A model generated the notes under the pieces. It searched no databases and had not been told where the DNA came from. It was given only the letters and a program-made list of their open reading frames with translations. From the NCBI RefSeq assembly GCF_002367995.1, contig NZ_AP018207.1:930001-994000 (forward strand): a DNA stretch of 64,000 nucleotides, written 5' to 3'. Positions 47,533-56,697 of this stretch are shown here, one piece after another. The position numbers and the translations under genes are program-made. Position 1 is the stretch's first letter, and the number at the start of each line of letters is the position of its first letter. This stretch comes from Calothrix brevissima NIES-22 (GTDB lineage Bacteria > Cyanobacteriota > Cyanobacteriia > Cyanobacteriales > Nostocaceae).

Positions 47533-48237
47533 ATGATGCTGCAAGACCATTTTCGTCCACCACTCTCAATTCGCCGTCACTGGCACGCATTTCATAATGC
47601 TTGGGCGACTTATATTGCATCTGATTTAAATGCTAAATTGCCAGAAGGTTATTTTGCTGAACCAAATGTACAATTTGGCATTGAAATTGATATAGCAGCT
47701 TTTGAAGAGTCATGGCAAGAATCAAAAAATATTTATAATATTTGGAGTCCGCCACCACCTGCACAAACAATAGCTTTTCTACCGACAGATGAAACAGTAG
47801 AAGTAAATATTTTTAATACTGAGGCTGGCCCAATTTTAGCCGGAGCAATAGAATTAGTCAGTCCTGCTAATAAAGACCGTTCTAGTCATCGAAATGCTTT
47901 TGTTTCTAAATGTGAAACCTATTTACGACAGGGTATTGGTTTAGTAATTGTTGATGTTGTAACAGAACGGAAGACAAATCTCCACAATGAATTATTAACC
48001 CGTGTCGCAGAAAATAATGCATTGCTTTTTAATGCTGAACTTTATGCTACTGCTTATCGACCTATCCAACAAAATGGGCAGTATAAACTAGATATTTGGC
48101 AAGAAAAACTGAATGTCGGCGGTATGCTACCCACTTTACCATTGTGGTTGCATGGTGAAATTTGTTTACCAGTAGAACTAGATAGTATTTATGAACGGAC
48201 TTGCCGAGAACAACGAATTCCGATGCATACTGCTTAG
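47533..48237 (+). CDS. DUF4058-family protein
   Basis: 234 residues. Starts MMLQDHFRPPLSIRRHWHAFHNAWATYIASDLNAKLPEGY, the typical beginning of the DUF4058 family abundant in cyanobacteria. The middle ELVSPANKDRSSHRNAFVSKCETYL has a Glu-Ser-Pro-x-Asn-Lys motif conserved in this family, which looks nuclease-like. No known activity. Confidence 0.85.
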   Translation: MMLQDHFRPPLSIRRHWHAFHNAWATYIASDLNAKLPEGYFAEPNVQFGIEIDIAAFEESWQESKNIYNIWSPPPPAQTIAFLPTDETVEVNIFNTEAGPILAGAIELVSPANKDRSSHRNAFVSKCETYLRQGIGLVIVDVVTERKTNLHNELLTRVAENNALLFNAELYATAYRPIQQNGQYKLDIWQEKLNVGGMLPTLPLWLHGEICLPVELDSIYERTCREQRIPMHTA

Positions 48238-48282
48238 TTATACATTCGTTGGTGAAGTTATTATAAATAAACTGATCCAAGA

Positions 48283-49125
48283 CTAAATAATTTGTCGTAA
48301 ATCCTCAACTGAATTAGCAGTTTTAATCGCCTGTTGAATCGATTTTAATCTTTCTAAATCATTAATTTGAGAGATTATTGGCATCAATTCTAAACCTGTA
48401 CTACCAAATTTCATCTCTAATAGAATCTCGATACCCTGCAATGCTAATTCAGTACCTTCCTGTCGTCCTTGTTTTAATATTTCTTGATACCAAGGCGATT
48501 CGCGCAATACAGCCATATCCCACCTCATGATTTCTTGAACTAGGGCGCTTTCTAATACAAACGTAGCAAAAAATGCTAAAACCGTCTCAAGTTGGTTTAG
48601 CTGTTCGTCATCTCGGAGAATTCTTAAGGCTTCTCTAATGATTGATTCGTTTTCACCAACTTTAAGAATTGGCACAAAAGGTAGTAAAGATGGTAAAGGT
48701 TGTTCAAAAGCAATATTTACATCAACTTCCCACAAATTGATGACGCGATAATCTTGAATTGCTCGCAAACCAGCAATATTGGTTTCATAACTTGTAGGTA
48801 TTTCTGCATCGCCAGTTTTCAAAATATTAATTAATACAGGATATGTTAGTAATTTATATTTTTCTTCTGCAAGTGCTGCATAAGCGCGCATTCTTCTGGG
48901 CATTTCTGGCGTGGGACGCAGTTGTAGTTCATTGAGAACTAAAAAATTACCATACTGGGGATTTTTCGCCCGAATTAAAACGTCACTTTCTCGACTGATC
49001 CATTGAAATTCTGAATTGAGTATTTCACCTGCGGTAATATCAGGAATGCCTGTAACCCACTTTACCCAGTTATCTGGTGCGAGGCTAATTAAGCGTTTTG
49101 TGCTAACGTCTGCGGATTTTGTCAT
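48283..49125 (-). CDS. Rpn/transposase-like (PD-(D/E)XK) family protein
   Basis: 280 residues. N-terminal nuclease-like core: FQWISRESDVLIRAKNPQYGNFLVLNELQLRPTPEMPRRM (Asp, then ELQ in place of ExK), YAALAEEKYKLLTYPV. C-terminal helical tail with EILKQGRQEGTELALQGIEILLEMKFG, typical of the Rpn/DUF4351 proteins. Usually in many copies in cyanobacterial genomes. Activity unproven. Convergent with the DUF4058 gene. Confidence 0.75.
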   Translation of the reverse strand: MTKSADVSTKRLISLAPDNWVKWVTGIPDITAGEILNSEFQWISRESDVLIRAKNPQYGNFLVLNELQLRPTPEMPRRMRAYAALAEEKYKLLTYPVLINILKTGDAEIPTSYETNIAGLRAIQDYRVINLWEVDVNIAFEQPLPSLLPFVPILKVGENESIIREALRILRDDEQLNQLETVLAFFATFVLESALVQEIMRWDMAVLRESPWYQEILKQGRQEGTELALQGIEILLEMKFGSTGLELMPIISQINDLERLKSIQQAIKTANSVEDLRQII

Positions 49126-49233
49126 TAAATTGTAGATGCAGAGAAATTATTCACAATATCAAAAATGCGATCGCACTCTTGCTCGGCTAATTACCAACAA
49201 AGTAAAATGGCGATCGCATCTTGCATCAATCAA

Positions 49234-49854
49234 CTAACTTCCTAATTCCCGATATCGCTGCTGAATTTCTTCAATCGAAAATAACGCAGTAAACTTTAAG
49301 CCTGCTGACTGATATAACTCTGCGCCTCCTTGCAATCTGTCTACTAGTGCAATTACTTCCTCAACTGTATAACCTGCTTCTTGGAGACGATTAACAGCTT
49401 TCAGTGCAGATTGTCCAGTTGTCACCACATCTTCCAACACTACAACCTTTGCACCTTCTGGCAAACTCGGCCCTTCAATATAAGCCTTGGTTCCATAACC
49501 TTTGGCTTCTTTACGAATAATCAGTGCGGGAATTGGTTGATTTTCATACACAGACACCACACTAACTGCTGTCACAATTGGATCAGCACCCAATGTTAAA
49601 CCAGCTACAGCTTGGGTATCGCTAGGTAATAAAGGAAAAAGTAGCCTACCTACAGCTAAAGCGCCTTGGGGATGTAGGGTTACTTGTGTCTTGTTCACAT
49701 AGTAAGTACTACGTAACCCAGAAGAAAGAACAAAATCACCCTCTTGATAAGCCAGTTGACAAAATAAATCTAGTAAATTTTGGCGCAGCGTAGTCAAGTC
49801 AGCAGTAGCCGCCCAAATATTGGATAAGTTGTCGGTTTCAGTAGAATAAGTCAT
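49234..49854 (-). CDS. pyrE: Orotate phosphoribosyltransferase
   Basis: De novo pyrimidine synthesis: orotate plus PRPP to OMP. The 206-residue protein has the PRPP motif VVVLEDVVTTGQSAL and the N-terminal ITRKxx-type loop SSGLRSTYYVNKTQ; GLTLGADPIVTAVS and IIRKEAKGYG are the other family blocks. Alone in the region. ATG at 49854. Confidence 0.93.
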   Translation of the reverse strand: MTYSTETDNLSNIWAATADLTTLRQNLLDLFCQLAYQEGDFVLSSGLRSTYYVNKTQVTLHPQGALAVGRLLFPLLPSDTQAVAGLTLGADPIVTAVSVVSVYENQPIPALIIRKEAKGYGTKAYIEGPSLPEGAKVVVLEDVVTTGQSALKAVNRLQEAGYTVEEVIALVDRLQGGAELYQSAGLKFTALFSIEEIQQRYRELGS

Positions 49855-49955
49855 TACAAGAGGTTAATTATTGTGCTACACCAAAGGTTGAACCCATCGG
49901 GGTTCCGAATTTAAGCATAAATTAAGATTCGCCCAAAATTTGAGGAGTCATGAAT

Positions 49956-50369
49956 ATGGGTATAAAACTTCGACCTTCAAGTATTTTTTTAGTACTGGTA
50001 GCTACTACTATTGCTGTTCCTTCAGTGAGCAACGCTCAAACCACAACATCCAGTTATGAAACAAACAATGATGCAATGGAGCGAGCTTTCTTTCGCCATG
50101 ACCCAAATTTCTATGACAATCGCAGTTTAAAACGGCAGTTAGACTCTTTTCTCGGTGCTGGGTCATTTTCCAACACTTTTCCAGAAAACGAAATCGCCCG
50201 TGATGGTGAATTAGTCAATGGGATTTACCGGGATATGATGACGCAGCAAGCTACTAACGATCCCTATCTGCGTACCCCAGATTTACCTAATCCCTACGGT
50301 ACATCGATTCTCATGTCTCCCCGCAGCAATGCTGAACGGATGAAAGTTGGCACCGAGTTTCGCTTTTAA
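49956..50369 (+). CDS. Secreted protein of unknown function
   Basis: 137 residues. ATG at 49956 is preferred because GAGGAG at 49942-49947 sits eight bases before it and only two before the upstream ATG. Signal peptide (SSIFLVLVATTIAVPSVSNA), then a soluble domain rich in Asn, Asp and Arg (FFRHDPNFYDNRSLKRQLDSFLG; SPRSNAERMKVGTEFRF). No Cys. Family not recognised. Confidence 0.75.
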   Translation: MGIKLRPSSIFLVLVATTIAVPSVSNAQTTTSSYETNNDAMERAFFRHDPNFYDNRSLKRQLDSFLGAGSFSNTFPENEIARDGELVNGIYRDMMTQQATNDPYLRTPDLPNPYGTSILMSPRSNAERMKVGTEFRF

Positions 50370-50409
50370 AATTTACTACGACGGCTAGATTGCCACAGTA
50401 AGATTGCTC

Positions 50410-50439
50410 AGTGCTGACTGCTGATGCTAGTTCAGCACT
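50410..50439 (+). terminator. Terminator after the secreted-protein gene
   Basis: AGTGCTGA and TCAGCACT form a perfect 8-base stem with a 14-base loop, followed by an AT-rich run. It ends the + strand gene before the tRNA. Confidence 0.65.
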
Positions 50440-50460
50440 CTAAATTTATAAATTTTTTAA

Positions 50461-50533
50461 TCCAGGGTGCAGGAGTTGAACCTGCCTTGGGCGAATTATG
50501 AGTTCGCTGCCTCAACCGCTCGGCCAACCCTGG
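50461..50533 (-). tRNA. trnI: tRNA with CAU anticodon, probably tRNA-Ile2 (lysidine)
   Basis: Read on the - strand: acceptor CCAGGGT/ACCCTGG, a D arm with GCCGAGCGGTTGAGGC, anticodon stem GCGAA/TTCGC with loop CTCATAA (anticodon CAT), and T arm GCAGG-TTCAACT-CCTGC. The D-arm and T-arm pattern matches the plastid trnI-CAU type better than initiator or elongator Met, so the C34 is likely made lysidine by TilS to read AUA. CCA is not encoded. Confidence 0.85.
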
Positions 50534-50881
50534 GCGGATTTTTATTATATATTGTACGCTGATTATACCAGCTTTTGTACCCTGGATAATAGTTTAGCAG
50601 ATTTTTTTACTACATAATTTAATGATGAAATAGTCCAGACTAACTCAGTAGGCGATTGTACACAATTATGATAGGAAACTTTAGATTGACCCTGCCGATG
50701 AATGGATATGGCTGAAAACTCGATAGATAGGCGGATGTGCAGGTTACTAGCACTCAGGCTGTAATAAGTTCTCAAGCAAAAAAATCGCAAATCGGTAATC
50801 TAAAGTCTAAAATGGGCAAGGTCAACAGTCTAAAGATGTTTTTTAAATAAACTAGGCTAATTTGCCAACAGCGCCAGAGCG

Positions 50882-51580
50882 ATGAAACTAAATTCCACTG
50901 TACTTCTTACGTTAATTTTGTTAACCCTGATGTTGGGCGCAGGATCTGTGAGTGCATTTTGGGGGTTCACCTTAGGGAGTTCCGCACTCAAAGGTGTAAC
51001 TACCCCAGATGGTCGTCCTACCAGTAAATTTACTACCAGTAAATCCTCTAACTCCCAAGCAGGCAGCTTAGTACTCTTAAGAGAAGAAGAAATACTAAAA
51101 ATTGTTAAAGCACGCATTGAAGGTAAAACCAAAGCGGCTAAATCCGAAAAACTAGATGAAGATGAAGAGGAGACTAATAATCAGCAAAAGCCACAAGAAA
51201 AGCCTTCAGAAGTAGCTGAAGAAAAACCCCAAAAAGGATTTCCCGTTACAGCTGAAAATAAAGGTGTAAGTTTCGCTGTCCAATCTGCACGCTATTCTGG
51301 GGGAGATTTACTCCTGAAAGTGAAGATGCAGAATAAAGGTGCTGATTCTGTGCGCTTCTTATATAGTTTCTTGGATGTCACCGATGATAAGGGACGTACT
51401 CTCAGCGCGAGTACAGAGGGTTTACCAGCAGAATTACCAGCTAACGGGCCAACGTTTTCTGGTACAGTGAGCATTCCCACAGCTTTACTTGATGATGTCA
51501 GTAAGATTTCTCTGTCGTTGACAGACTATCCTGCTCAAGAATTAAAGTTGGAAGTGTCAAATATTCCTGTAGAAAAATAA
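50882..51580 (+). CDS. Secreted or membrane-tethered protein with acidic linker
   Basis: 232 residues. N-terminal hydrophobic segment (TVLLTLILLTLMLGAGSVSA), a Ser/Thr region, a Glu/Lys/Pro-rich low-complexity linker at 80-125 (ARIEGKTKAAKSEKLDEDEEE), and a C-terminal beta-sandwich-like domain (VSFAVQSARYSGGDLLLKVKMQ, NGPTFSGTVSIPTALLDD). The fold resembles small immunoglobulin-like extracytoplasmic domains. Function unknown. Confidence 0.75.
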   Translation: MKLNSTVLLTLILLTLMLGAGSVSAFWGFTLGSSALKGVTTPDGRPTSKFTTSKSSNSQAGSLVLLREEEILKIVKARIEGKTKAAKSEKLDEDEEETNNQQKPQEKPSEVAEEKPQKGFPVTAENKGVSFAVQSARYSGGDLLLKVKMQNKGADSVRFLYSFLDVTDDKGRTLSASTEGLPAELPANGPTFSGTVSIPTALLDDVSKISLSLTDYPAQELKLEVSNIPVEK

Positions 51581-51786
51581 ACTAGGCAATTGTGAAGATC
51601 AGGGATGGGAAATTTGAGATTGAGATGGCGATGTTAAAGCTATTAGAGTAAGCAAGTTCCTGAGTCAAGTTACTGTTGTTGTGTAGTATTGGGAACTGGG
51701 GAACGATCGCAACCACCATCCCTAATTCCCAAATCTCAAATTACCAGTCCAAGAGTGGGTGCATAAGTTGTACACGAGCTGTAGCG

Positions 51787-53148
51787 GTGAGTGGTTTTCC
51801 TAGTTTAATTTGGACAGATGTGGGGCTGCGATTGTTATCAGTTTTGCTACTGATTACTATCAATGCTTTTTTTGTCACAGCCGAGTTTTCAATGGTGACA
51901 GTGAGGCGATCGCGTATCCATCAGTTAGTCCAAGCTGGTGACATTCCCGCGATCGCTGTAGAAATGTTGCAGCGTAGTATCGATCGCCTGCTATCTACCA
52001 CCCAGTTAGGCATTACTCTTTCTAGTTTGGCATTAGGCTGGATTGGCGAAAATACAATTGTGCTGTTGGTAGATGCATGGTTGAAATCCTGGCCTTTACC
52101 GCAAGAAATGAGTCTGTTTATTGCTCATTCTCTCTCTATCCCCATCGCTTTCTTTTTAATTGCCTATTTACAAATAGTTTTAGGAGAACTCTGCCCTAAA
52201 TCAGTAGCGATGCTGTACTCAGAAAAGCTAGCCAGATTTTTAGGGCCTTCAGTCAAAGCGATCGTCCGTTTTTTCAGCCCCTTTATCTGGATTCTCAACC
52301 AATCAAATCGCTGGCTTTTAAGATTGTTTGGTATTGAATACACCGGTCAAGGCTGGAGACCACCTGTCACCCCCGAAGAATTGCAGCTAATTATCTCTAC
52401 AGAACGAGAATCCACGGGTTTACAGCGTTCCGAGCGAGAATTGCTGAATAATATCTTTGAATTTGGCGATGTCAAGGTGCAAGAAGTGATGATTCCCCGC
52501 ACCAGTATCGTTGCCTTACCTAAAGACGCTACCTTTGAACAATTCCTCCATGAAATGGCTGATACTGGTCATTCCCGCTACCCCATTATCGGCGACTCTT
52601 TAGACGATATTCGCGGTATTGCTTACTTTAAAGACATGGCACAGCCTTTAGCTGTAGGTAAGCTGACTTTAAAATCATCCATTCAACCTTGGATGCGTCC
52701 AGCCCGGTTTGTTCCCGAACACACCCCCTTAAGCGAACTTTTACCAATGATGCAGCAAGAAAAGCCCGCTATGGTGATGGTGGTGAATGAATTTGGCGGA
52801 ATTGTCGGCTTAGTCACACTTCAAGATGTGATTGCCGAAATTATTGGCGATGCAGGTGTACTTGATAGCACTGAAGATTTACTCATCCAAATGTTAGATG
52901 AGCAAACATTTCTCGTGCAAGCACAAATCAACTTAGAAGACCTCAACGCCATTTTAAATTTGAATTTACCTCTGGCAAAAGAATATCAAACCCTGGGGGG
53001 TTTTCTGCTGTATCATCTGCAAAAACTACCCGCCAAAGGGGAAACATTCTGTTTTCAAAATCTGGAATTTACCGTAGTTTCCGTCATAGGCCCCCGTTTA
53101 CATCAAGTCCAACTACGACGCTTAAAAGAAGAGACAGAAAGTCAGTGA
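51787..53148 (+). CDS. CNNM/HlyC-CorC family membrane protein with CBS domains
   Basis: About 453 residues from the GTG at 51787 (MSGFPSLIWTDVGL); an ATG 37 codons upstream is in frame but the intervening sequence looks intergenic. N-terminal DUF21 with about four spans (LRLLSVLLLITINAFFVTAEF, SIPIAFFLIAYLQIVLGELCPK), two CBS domains (EVMIPRTSIVALP, PAMVMVVNEFGGIVGLVTL) and a C-terminal CorC_HlyC domain (QINLEDLNAILNL). Family members move Mg2+ or Co2+, or act in efflux; which applies here is not clear. Confidence 0.88.
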   Translation: MSGFPSLIWTDVGLRLLSVLLLITINAFFVTAEFSMVTVRRSRIHQLVQAGDIPAIAVEMLQRSIDRLLSTTQLGITLSSLALGWIGENTIVLLVDAWLKSWPLPQEMSLFIAHSLSIPIAFFLIAYLQIVLGELCPKSVAMLYSEKLARFLGPSVKAIVRFFSPFIWILNQSNRWLLRLFGIEYTGQGWRPPVTPEELQLIISTERESTGLQRSERELLNNIFEFGDVKVQEVMIPRTSIVALPKDATFEQFLHEMADTGHSRYPIIGDSLDDIRGIAYFKDMAQPLAVGKLTLKSSIQPWMRPARFVPEHTPLSELLPMMQQEKPAMVMVVNEFGGIVGLVTLQDVIAEIIGDAGVLDSTEDLLIQMLDEQTFLVQAQINLEDLNAILNLNLPLAKEYQTLGGFLLYHLQKLPAKGETFCFQNLEFTVVSVIGPRLHQVQLRRLKEETESQ

Positions 53149-53230
53149 GTTGGGCATTGAAACAATTTTGGATTTTGGATTTTAGATTTAGATTAGAATC
53201 TAAAATCGCAAATCTAAAATCTAAAATTTT

Positions 53231-53266
53231 TTGTCCTCCTTGTCCTCCTTGTCCTCCTTGTCCCCC
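53231..53266. repeat. Tandem 9-bp repeat TTGTCCTCC
   Basis: Three perfect units and a fourth degenerate (TTGTCCCCC) lie between the CBS protein gene and queC. An imperfect 8-mer AAATCTAA repeat lies just left at 53165-53225. Confidence 0.85.
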
Positions 53267-53288
53267 TGCTCCCTGCCCCCTGCTACCA

Positions 53289-53963
53289 CTAAGCGTAAGC
53301 CACAGGGTCACTTAAACCTAATTCCCCAAAGGCTGCTAGCCTGAGGCGGCAAGAATCACAGACACCACAGGCGACATCAGCACCAGCATAACAAGACCAT
53401 GTGAGTTCCCAAGGCACGCCTAGTTGATTACCAAGCTGGATAATTTCGGTTTTTTTCAAATTAATTAAGGGCGCAACAATCGTAATCGGTTCTCCCTCCC
53501 TTCCTTGCTTGGTTCCTAAGCGAAAAACTTCTTGCATCGCTTGGATATAGTCGGGGCGACAATCAGGATAACCAGAGTAATCTAAAGCATTAACACCAAT
53601 ATAGACACGTTCTGCAGTGATTGTTTCTGCATAAGCGAGGGCAAAACTCAAAAAGATTGTATTGCGGGCAGGAACATAAGTTACAGGAATGTTTTGTGAC
53701 ATTTCCGTCAGGGAACGTTCCTGTGGTAAATCTATGTCATCATCTGTTAGGGCTGAACCGCCCCATTGACGTAAATCAAAGTTGACTATCTGATGTGTTG
53801 CTACCCCAGCTTTTTGTGCTACCAATAGGGCAGACTGTAACTCTCGCTGATGTCGCTGGCGATAATCAAAAGAAAGGGCGTGGCACTCATAGCCATCAGC
53901 TTTGGCTTGATACAGAATTGTGGAAGAGTCTAATCCTCCAGACAACAGAATTACAGCTTTCAT
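53289..53963 (-). CDS. queC: 7-cyano-7-deazaguanine synthase QueC
   Basis: Makes preQ0 for queuosine or DNA/tRNA deazaguanine. About 224 residues from ATG at 53963 (MKAVILLSGGLDSST). PP-loop LSGGLDSST, then SFDYRQRHQREL, TYVPARNTIFLS, GVNALDYSGYPDCRPDYIQA, and the zinc ligands CYAGADVACGVCDSC at the C-terminus. Alone; no queD/queE beside it. Confidence 0.95.
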   Translation of the reverse strand: MKAVILLSGGLDSSTILYQAKADGYECHALSFDYRQRHQRELQSALLVAQKAGVATHQIVNFDLRQWGGSALTDDDIDLPQERSLTEMSQNIPVTYVPARNTIFLSFALAYAETITAERVYIGVNALDYSGYPDCRPDYIQAMQEVFRLGTKQGREGEPITIVAPLINLKKTEIIQLGNQLGVPWELTWSCYAGADVACGVCDSCRLRLAAFGELGLSDPVAYA

Positions 53964-54577
53964 CGGGGTTAATAATTTGGGCTTTTTAATCGCGAAATCT
54001 GACTGCGGTTGCCTTTGCACTCATGTGAGCGATCGCATTTTCAATGACGACCTCAACGGTCAAAGGATATTCTCTCAACTAAAGTCTCTAAAAATATCAC
54101 TGCCTAATCTGTCAGTGTTACAGATAATTATGTAAAAATTATTAAATTACTCATTAGTCTTCACCATTGTTCCATGACTGCAATTTTTTTCCGACCTAAT
54201 TTAAGTAGGAAATTTTGATTTTTATGTAATTTTACTCACAAAAAAGGATGACTTTTGATTATCTCAATCAATATTTGATTGAAATAATCAATTACCTAAT
54301 TCCTCTTGAGTAATTCAGTTTTAAGTATTACTGAGATTGTAAAGTTAATAAAAAGACATTTTATATTTTGTGTAAAGTGTAAAAAATTAATCAACAATCA
54401 ACTCAAATTCCAAAAGATACTCAGATTGCGGGAACCCATAACAAACTTTGAAATTCTTCATAAACAGAACCTCTATGTTACCATCTGGATGGTTTTAGAC
54501 GGATCGTAACAGGCAGTTAAGTATAAAGGCCAACGACCGTAGCGTCTCTAAATTTGGTGGTTGAGGAGAGAATCATA
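53964..54577. other. Intergenic region, no gene seen
   Basis: About 600 bases, AT-rich, with several broken frames but no recognisable protein or RNA. It carries the promoters of queC and the oxidoreductase gene. Confidence 0.45.
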
Positions 54578-55660
54578 GTGCAAAATAGCATGTCAGTGGC
54601 AGAACCAAATCCATATACACAGCGCAACCAACCACGGCCAATTCGCATAGGCGTAATTGGAGTGGGTAACATGGGGCAACATCATACCCGAGTCCTGAGT
54701 TCAATGAAAGATGTTGAACTGGTGGGTGTTTCCGATATTAACGTCGAGCGAGGATTAGAAACCGCTAGCAAATACAAAGTCAAATTTTTTGAAGATTACT
54801 GTGACTTACTACCTCATGTAGAAGCAGTTTGCATTGCTGTTCCTACACGCTTGCATTACGCTGTAGGCATTAACTGTTTATTAGCCGGAATTCACGTTTT
54901 AATTGAAAAACCGATTGCTGCCAGTATTTCTGAGGCAGAATCCCTGGTGAATGCTGCGGCTGAATCTCAGTGTATTCTCCAAGTAGGTCACATTGAACGC
55001 TTTAATCCCGCATTTCGCGAACTGAGTAAAGTACTCAAAACCGAGGATTTATTGGCGATAGAAGCCCATCGCATGAGTCCTTATTCAGATCGGGCAAATG
55101 ATGTATCTGTGGTGCTGGATTTAATGATCCATGACATTGACTTACTTCTGGAATTAGCAGCCTCTCCAGTCGTCAAGTTAACCGCTAGTGGCACCCGTGC
55201 ATTAGACTCTGGTTATCTAGATTACGTGACTGCCACCTTAGGATTCGCTAATGGTATTGTAGCAACTTTAACTGCAAGCAAAGTCACTCATCGGAAAATC
55301 CGGCGGATAGTTGCCCATTGCAAAAATTCCTTTACAGAAGCAGATTTCCTCAAAAATGAAATTTTGATTCACCGCCAAACAAATCACAATTCTCTCAACG
55401 AGCCACGACAAGTACTTTATCGCCAGGATGGGGTGATTGAGAAAGTTTATACGACTAACGTTCAACCTCTCAGCGCCGAGCTAGAACATTTTGTGAATTG
55501 CGTACATGGTGGAAATCAACCTTCCGTTGGTGGGGAACAAGCTTTAAAAGCTTTAAGATTAGCCAGCTTAATTGAGCAAATGGCTCTAGAAGATAAAGTT
55601 TGGAATCCATTGGATTGGCAATCAGAACCGAGAGTACAATCACTAACTCCAACAATCTAG
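54578..55660 (+). CDS. Gfo/Idh/MocA family oxidoreductase
   Basis: About 360 residues. GTG at 54578 is preferred: GAGGAG at 54563-54568 precedes it at normal spacing (a TTG further upstream and an ATG 12 bases after are alternatives). N-terminal Rossmann domain: RIGVIGVGNMGQHHTRVLSS, AVCIAVPTRLHY, LIEKPIA (catalytic Lys in the EKP motif), then the larger domain with LVHDIDLLLEL-type block (MIHDIDLLLEL). Substrate unknown; often an amino-sugar or inositol. Confidence 0.85.
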   Translation: MQNSMSVAEPNPYTQRNQPRPIRIGVIGVGNMGQHHTRVLSSMKDVELVGVSDINVERGLETASKYKVKFFEDYCDLLPHVEAVCIAVPTRLHYAVGINCLLAGIHVLIEKPIAASISEAESLVNAAAESQCILQVGHIERFNPAFRELSKVLKTEDLLAIEAHRMSPYSDRANDVSVVLDLMIHDIDLLLELAASPVVKLTASGTRALDSGYLDYVTATLGFANGIVATLTASKVTHRKIRRIVAHCKNSFTEADFLKNEILIHRQTNHNSLNEPRQVLYRQDGVIEKVYTTNVQPLSAELEHFVNCVHGGNQPSVGGEQALKALRLASLIEQMALEDKVWNPLDWQSEPRVQSLTPTI

Positions 55661-55683
55661 AAAAGTTGGAGGAGGATAAAACC

Positions 55684-55735
55684 AAAAGGCAAAAGTCAAA
55701 TGTTAAAAGCATTTTTGATTTTTGCCTTTTCTTTT
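55684..55735 (+). terminator. Imperfect terminator after the oxidoreductase gene
   Basis: AAAAGGCAAAA and TTTTGCCTTTT pair across a loop of about 25 bases, with CAAATG/CATTTTTG-like inner pairing; a T-rich tail follows. Confidence 0.65.
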
Positions 55736-55863
55736 GAGCTAAATCTTTGATGTGAATTGGCTATGTGTAATTCGCAGGTTTTCTCAACTCAATTTATTGA
55801 GTTTACCTGCGGTACAGATCAGGAAATTTTGTAACCAAATACAGTAATTCTAGGAATTAAATC

Positions 55864-56487
55864 ATGCTGGAATGGATAACTAATACAATCAACTCTCTAG
55901 GATATTGGGGGATTGCTCTGTTGATGTTTTTAGAGAATCTTTTTCCGCCGATTCCTTCAGAGTTGATTATGCCATTGGCAGGATTTACCGCTAGTCCCCA
56001 TCAGCCAGGAGGCGCAAAGCTGAGTATTATTGGCGTGTTTCTCGCCGGACTTTTGGGTTCGGTATTAGGTGCATTAATTTGGTACTATCCAGGACAGTTT
56101 TTAGGCGAAAAAAGGTTAAAAAAATTAGCTGACAAATATGGTAAATGGATTGCCATATCGAGTGACGATATTACCAAAGCAAACCAATGGTTTAATAAAA
56201 AGGGTAGTAAGGCTGTATTACTTGGTCGGTTAGTGCCAGGAATCCGGACTTTAATTTCTGTGCCAGCTGGTCTGAGCAATATGCCTTTGGTGCCTTTTTT
56301 ATTTTACACAACTATGGGTAGCGCAGCTTGGGTAGGTTTGCTAACATACTCAGGATACCTGTTGGGTAGTCAGTATGAACTGGTGGACAAGTACCTTGCT
56401 CCTGTATCAAAAATTGTGCTTGGGAGCTTGATTGTGGGATTTTTTATTTGGGTATTCAAACGCAAGCGTAAAATCACTAGAAAATGA
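55864..56487 (+). CDS. DedA family membrane protein
   Basis: 207 residues with four to five predicted spans. Signature ALLMFLENLFPPIPSELIMPLAGF at the N-terminus (E-N-x-x-P-P-x-P-S-E), then GSVLGALIWYYPGQF and GRLVPGIRTLISVPAGLSNM. DedA proteins keep membrane charge or move lipids or lipid carriers. Alone. Confidence 0.9.
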   Translation: MLEWITNTINSLGYWGIALLMFLENLFPPIPSELIMPLAGFTASPHQPGGAKLSIIGVFLAGLLGSVLGALIWYYPGQFLGEKRLKKLADKYGKWIAISSDDITKANQWFNKKGSKAVLLGRLVPGIRTLISVPAGLSNMPLVPFLFYTTMGSAAWVGLLTYSGYLLGSQYELVDKYLAPVSKIVLGSLIVGFFIWVFKRKRKITRK

Positions 56488-56697
56488 AATATAAAGGTTT
56501 TTGGCATCAAAATAGGTGTTAAATATACTTGATATTGGCCTAAACTATCCCCAATAATGCTAGATTCGCGATCGCCTGACTTAATTTTTTGCGTATTTCT
56601 AGCTACACTTGACGCAGCCAGGAATTTTTGATAATTCCCATTTTTGTAAGATTGAGCAGGATTTAGTTTTTACAGTTAAGTTAGGACTAGGAGCTTT

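Noticed and set aside
53964-54550. Short plus-strand frames in the queC upstream region
   Set aside because: AT-driven, no ribosome site, no known protein pattern.
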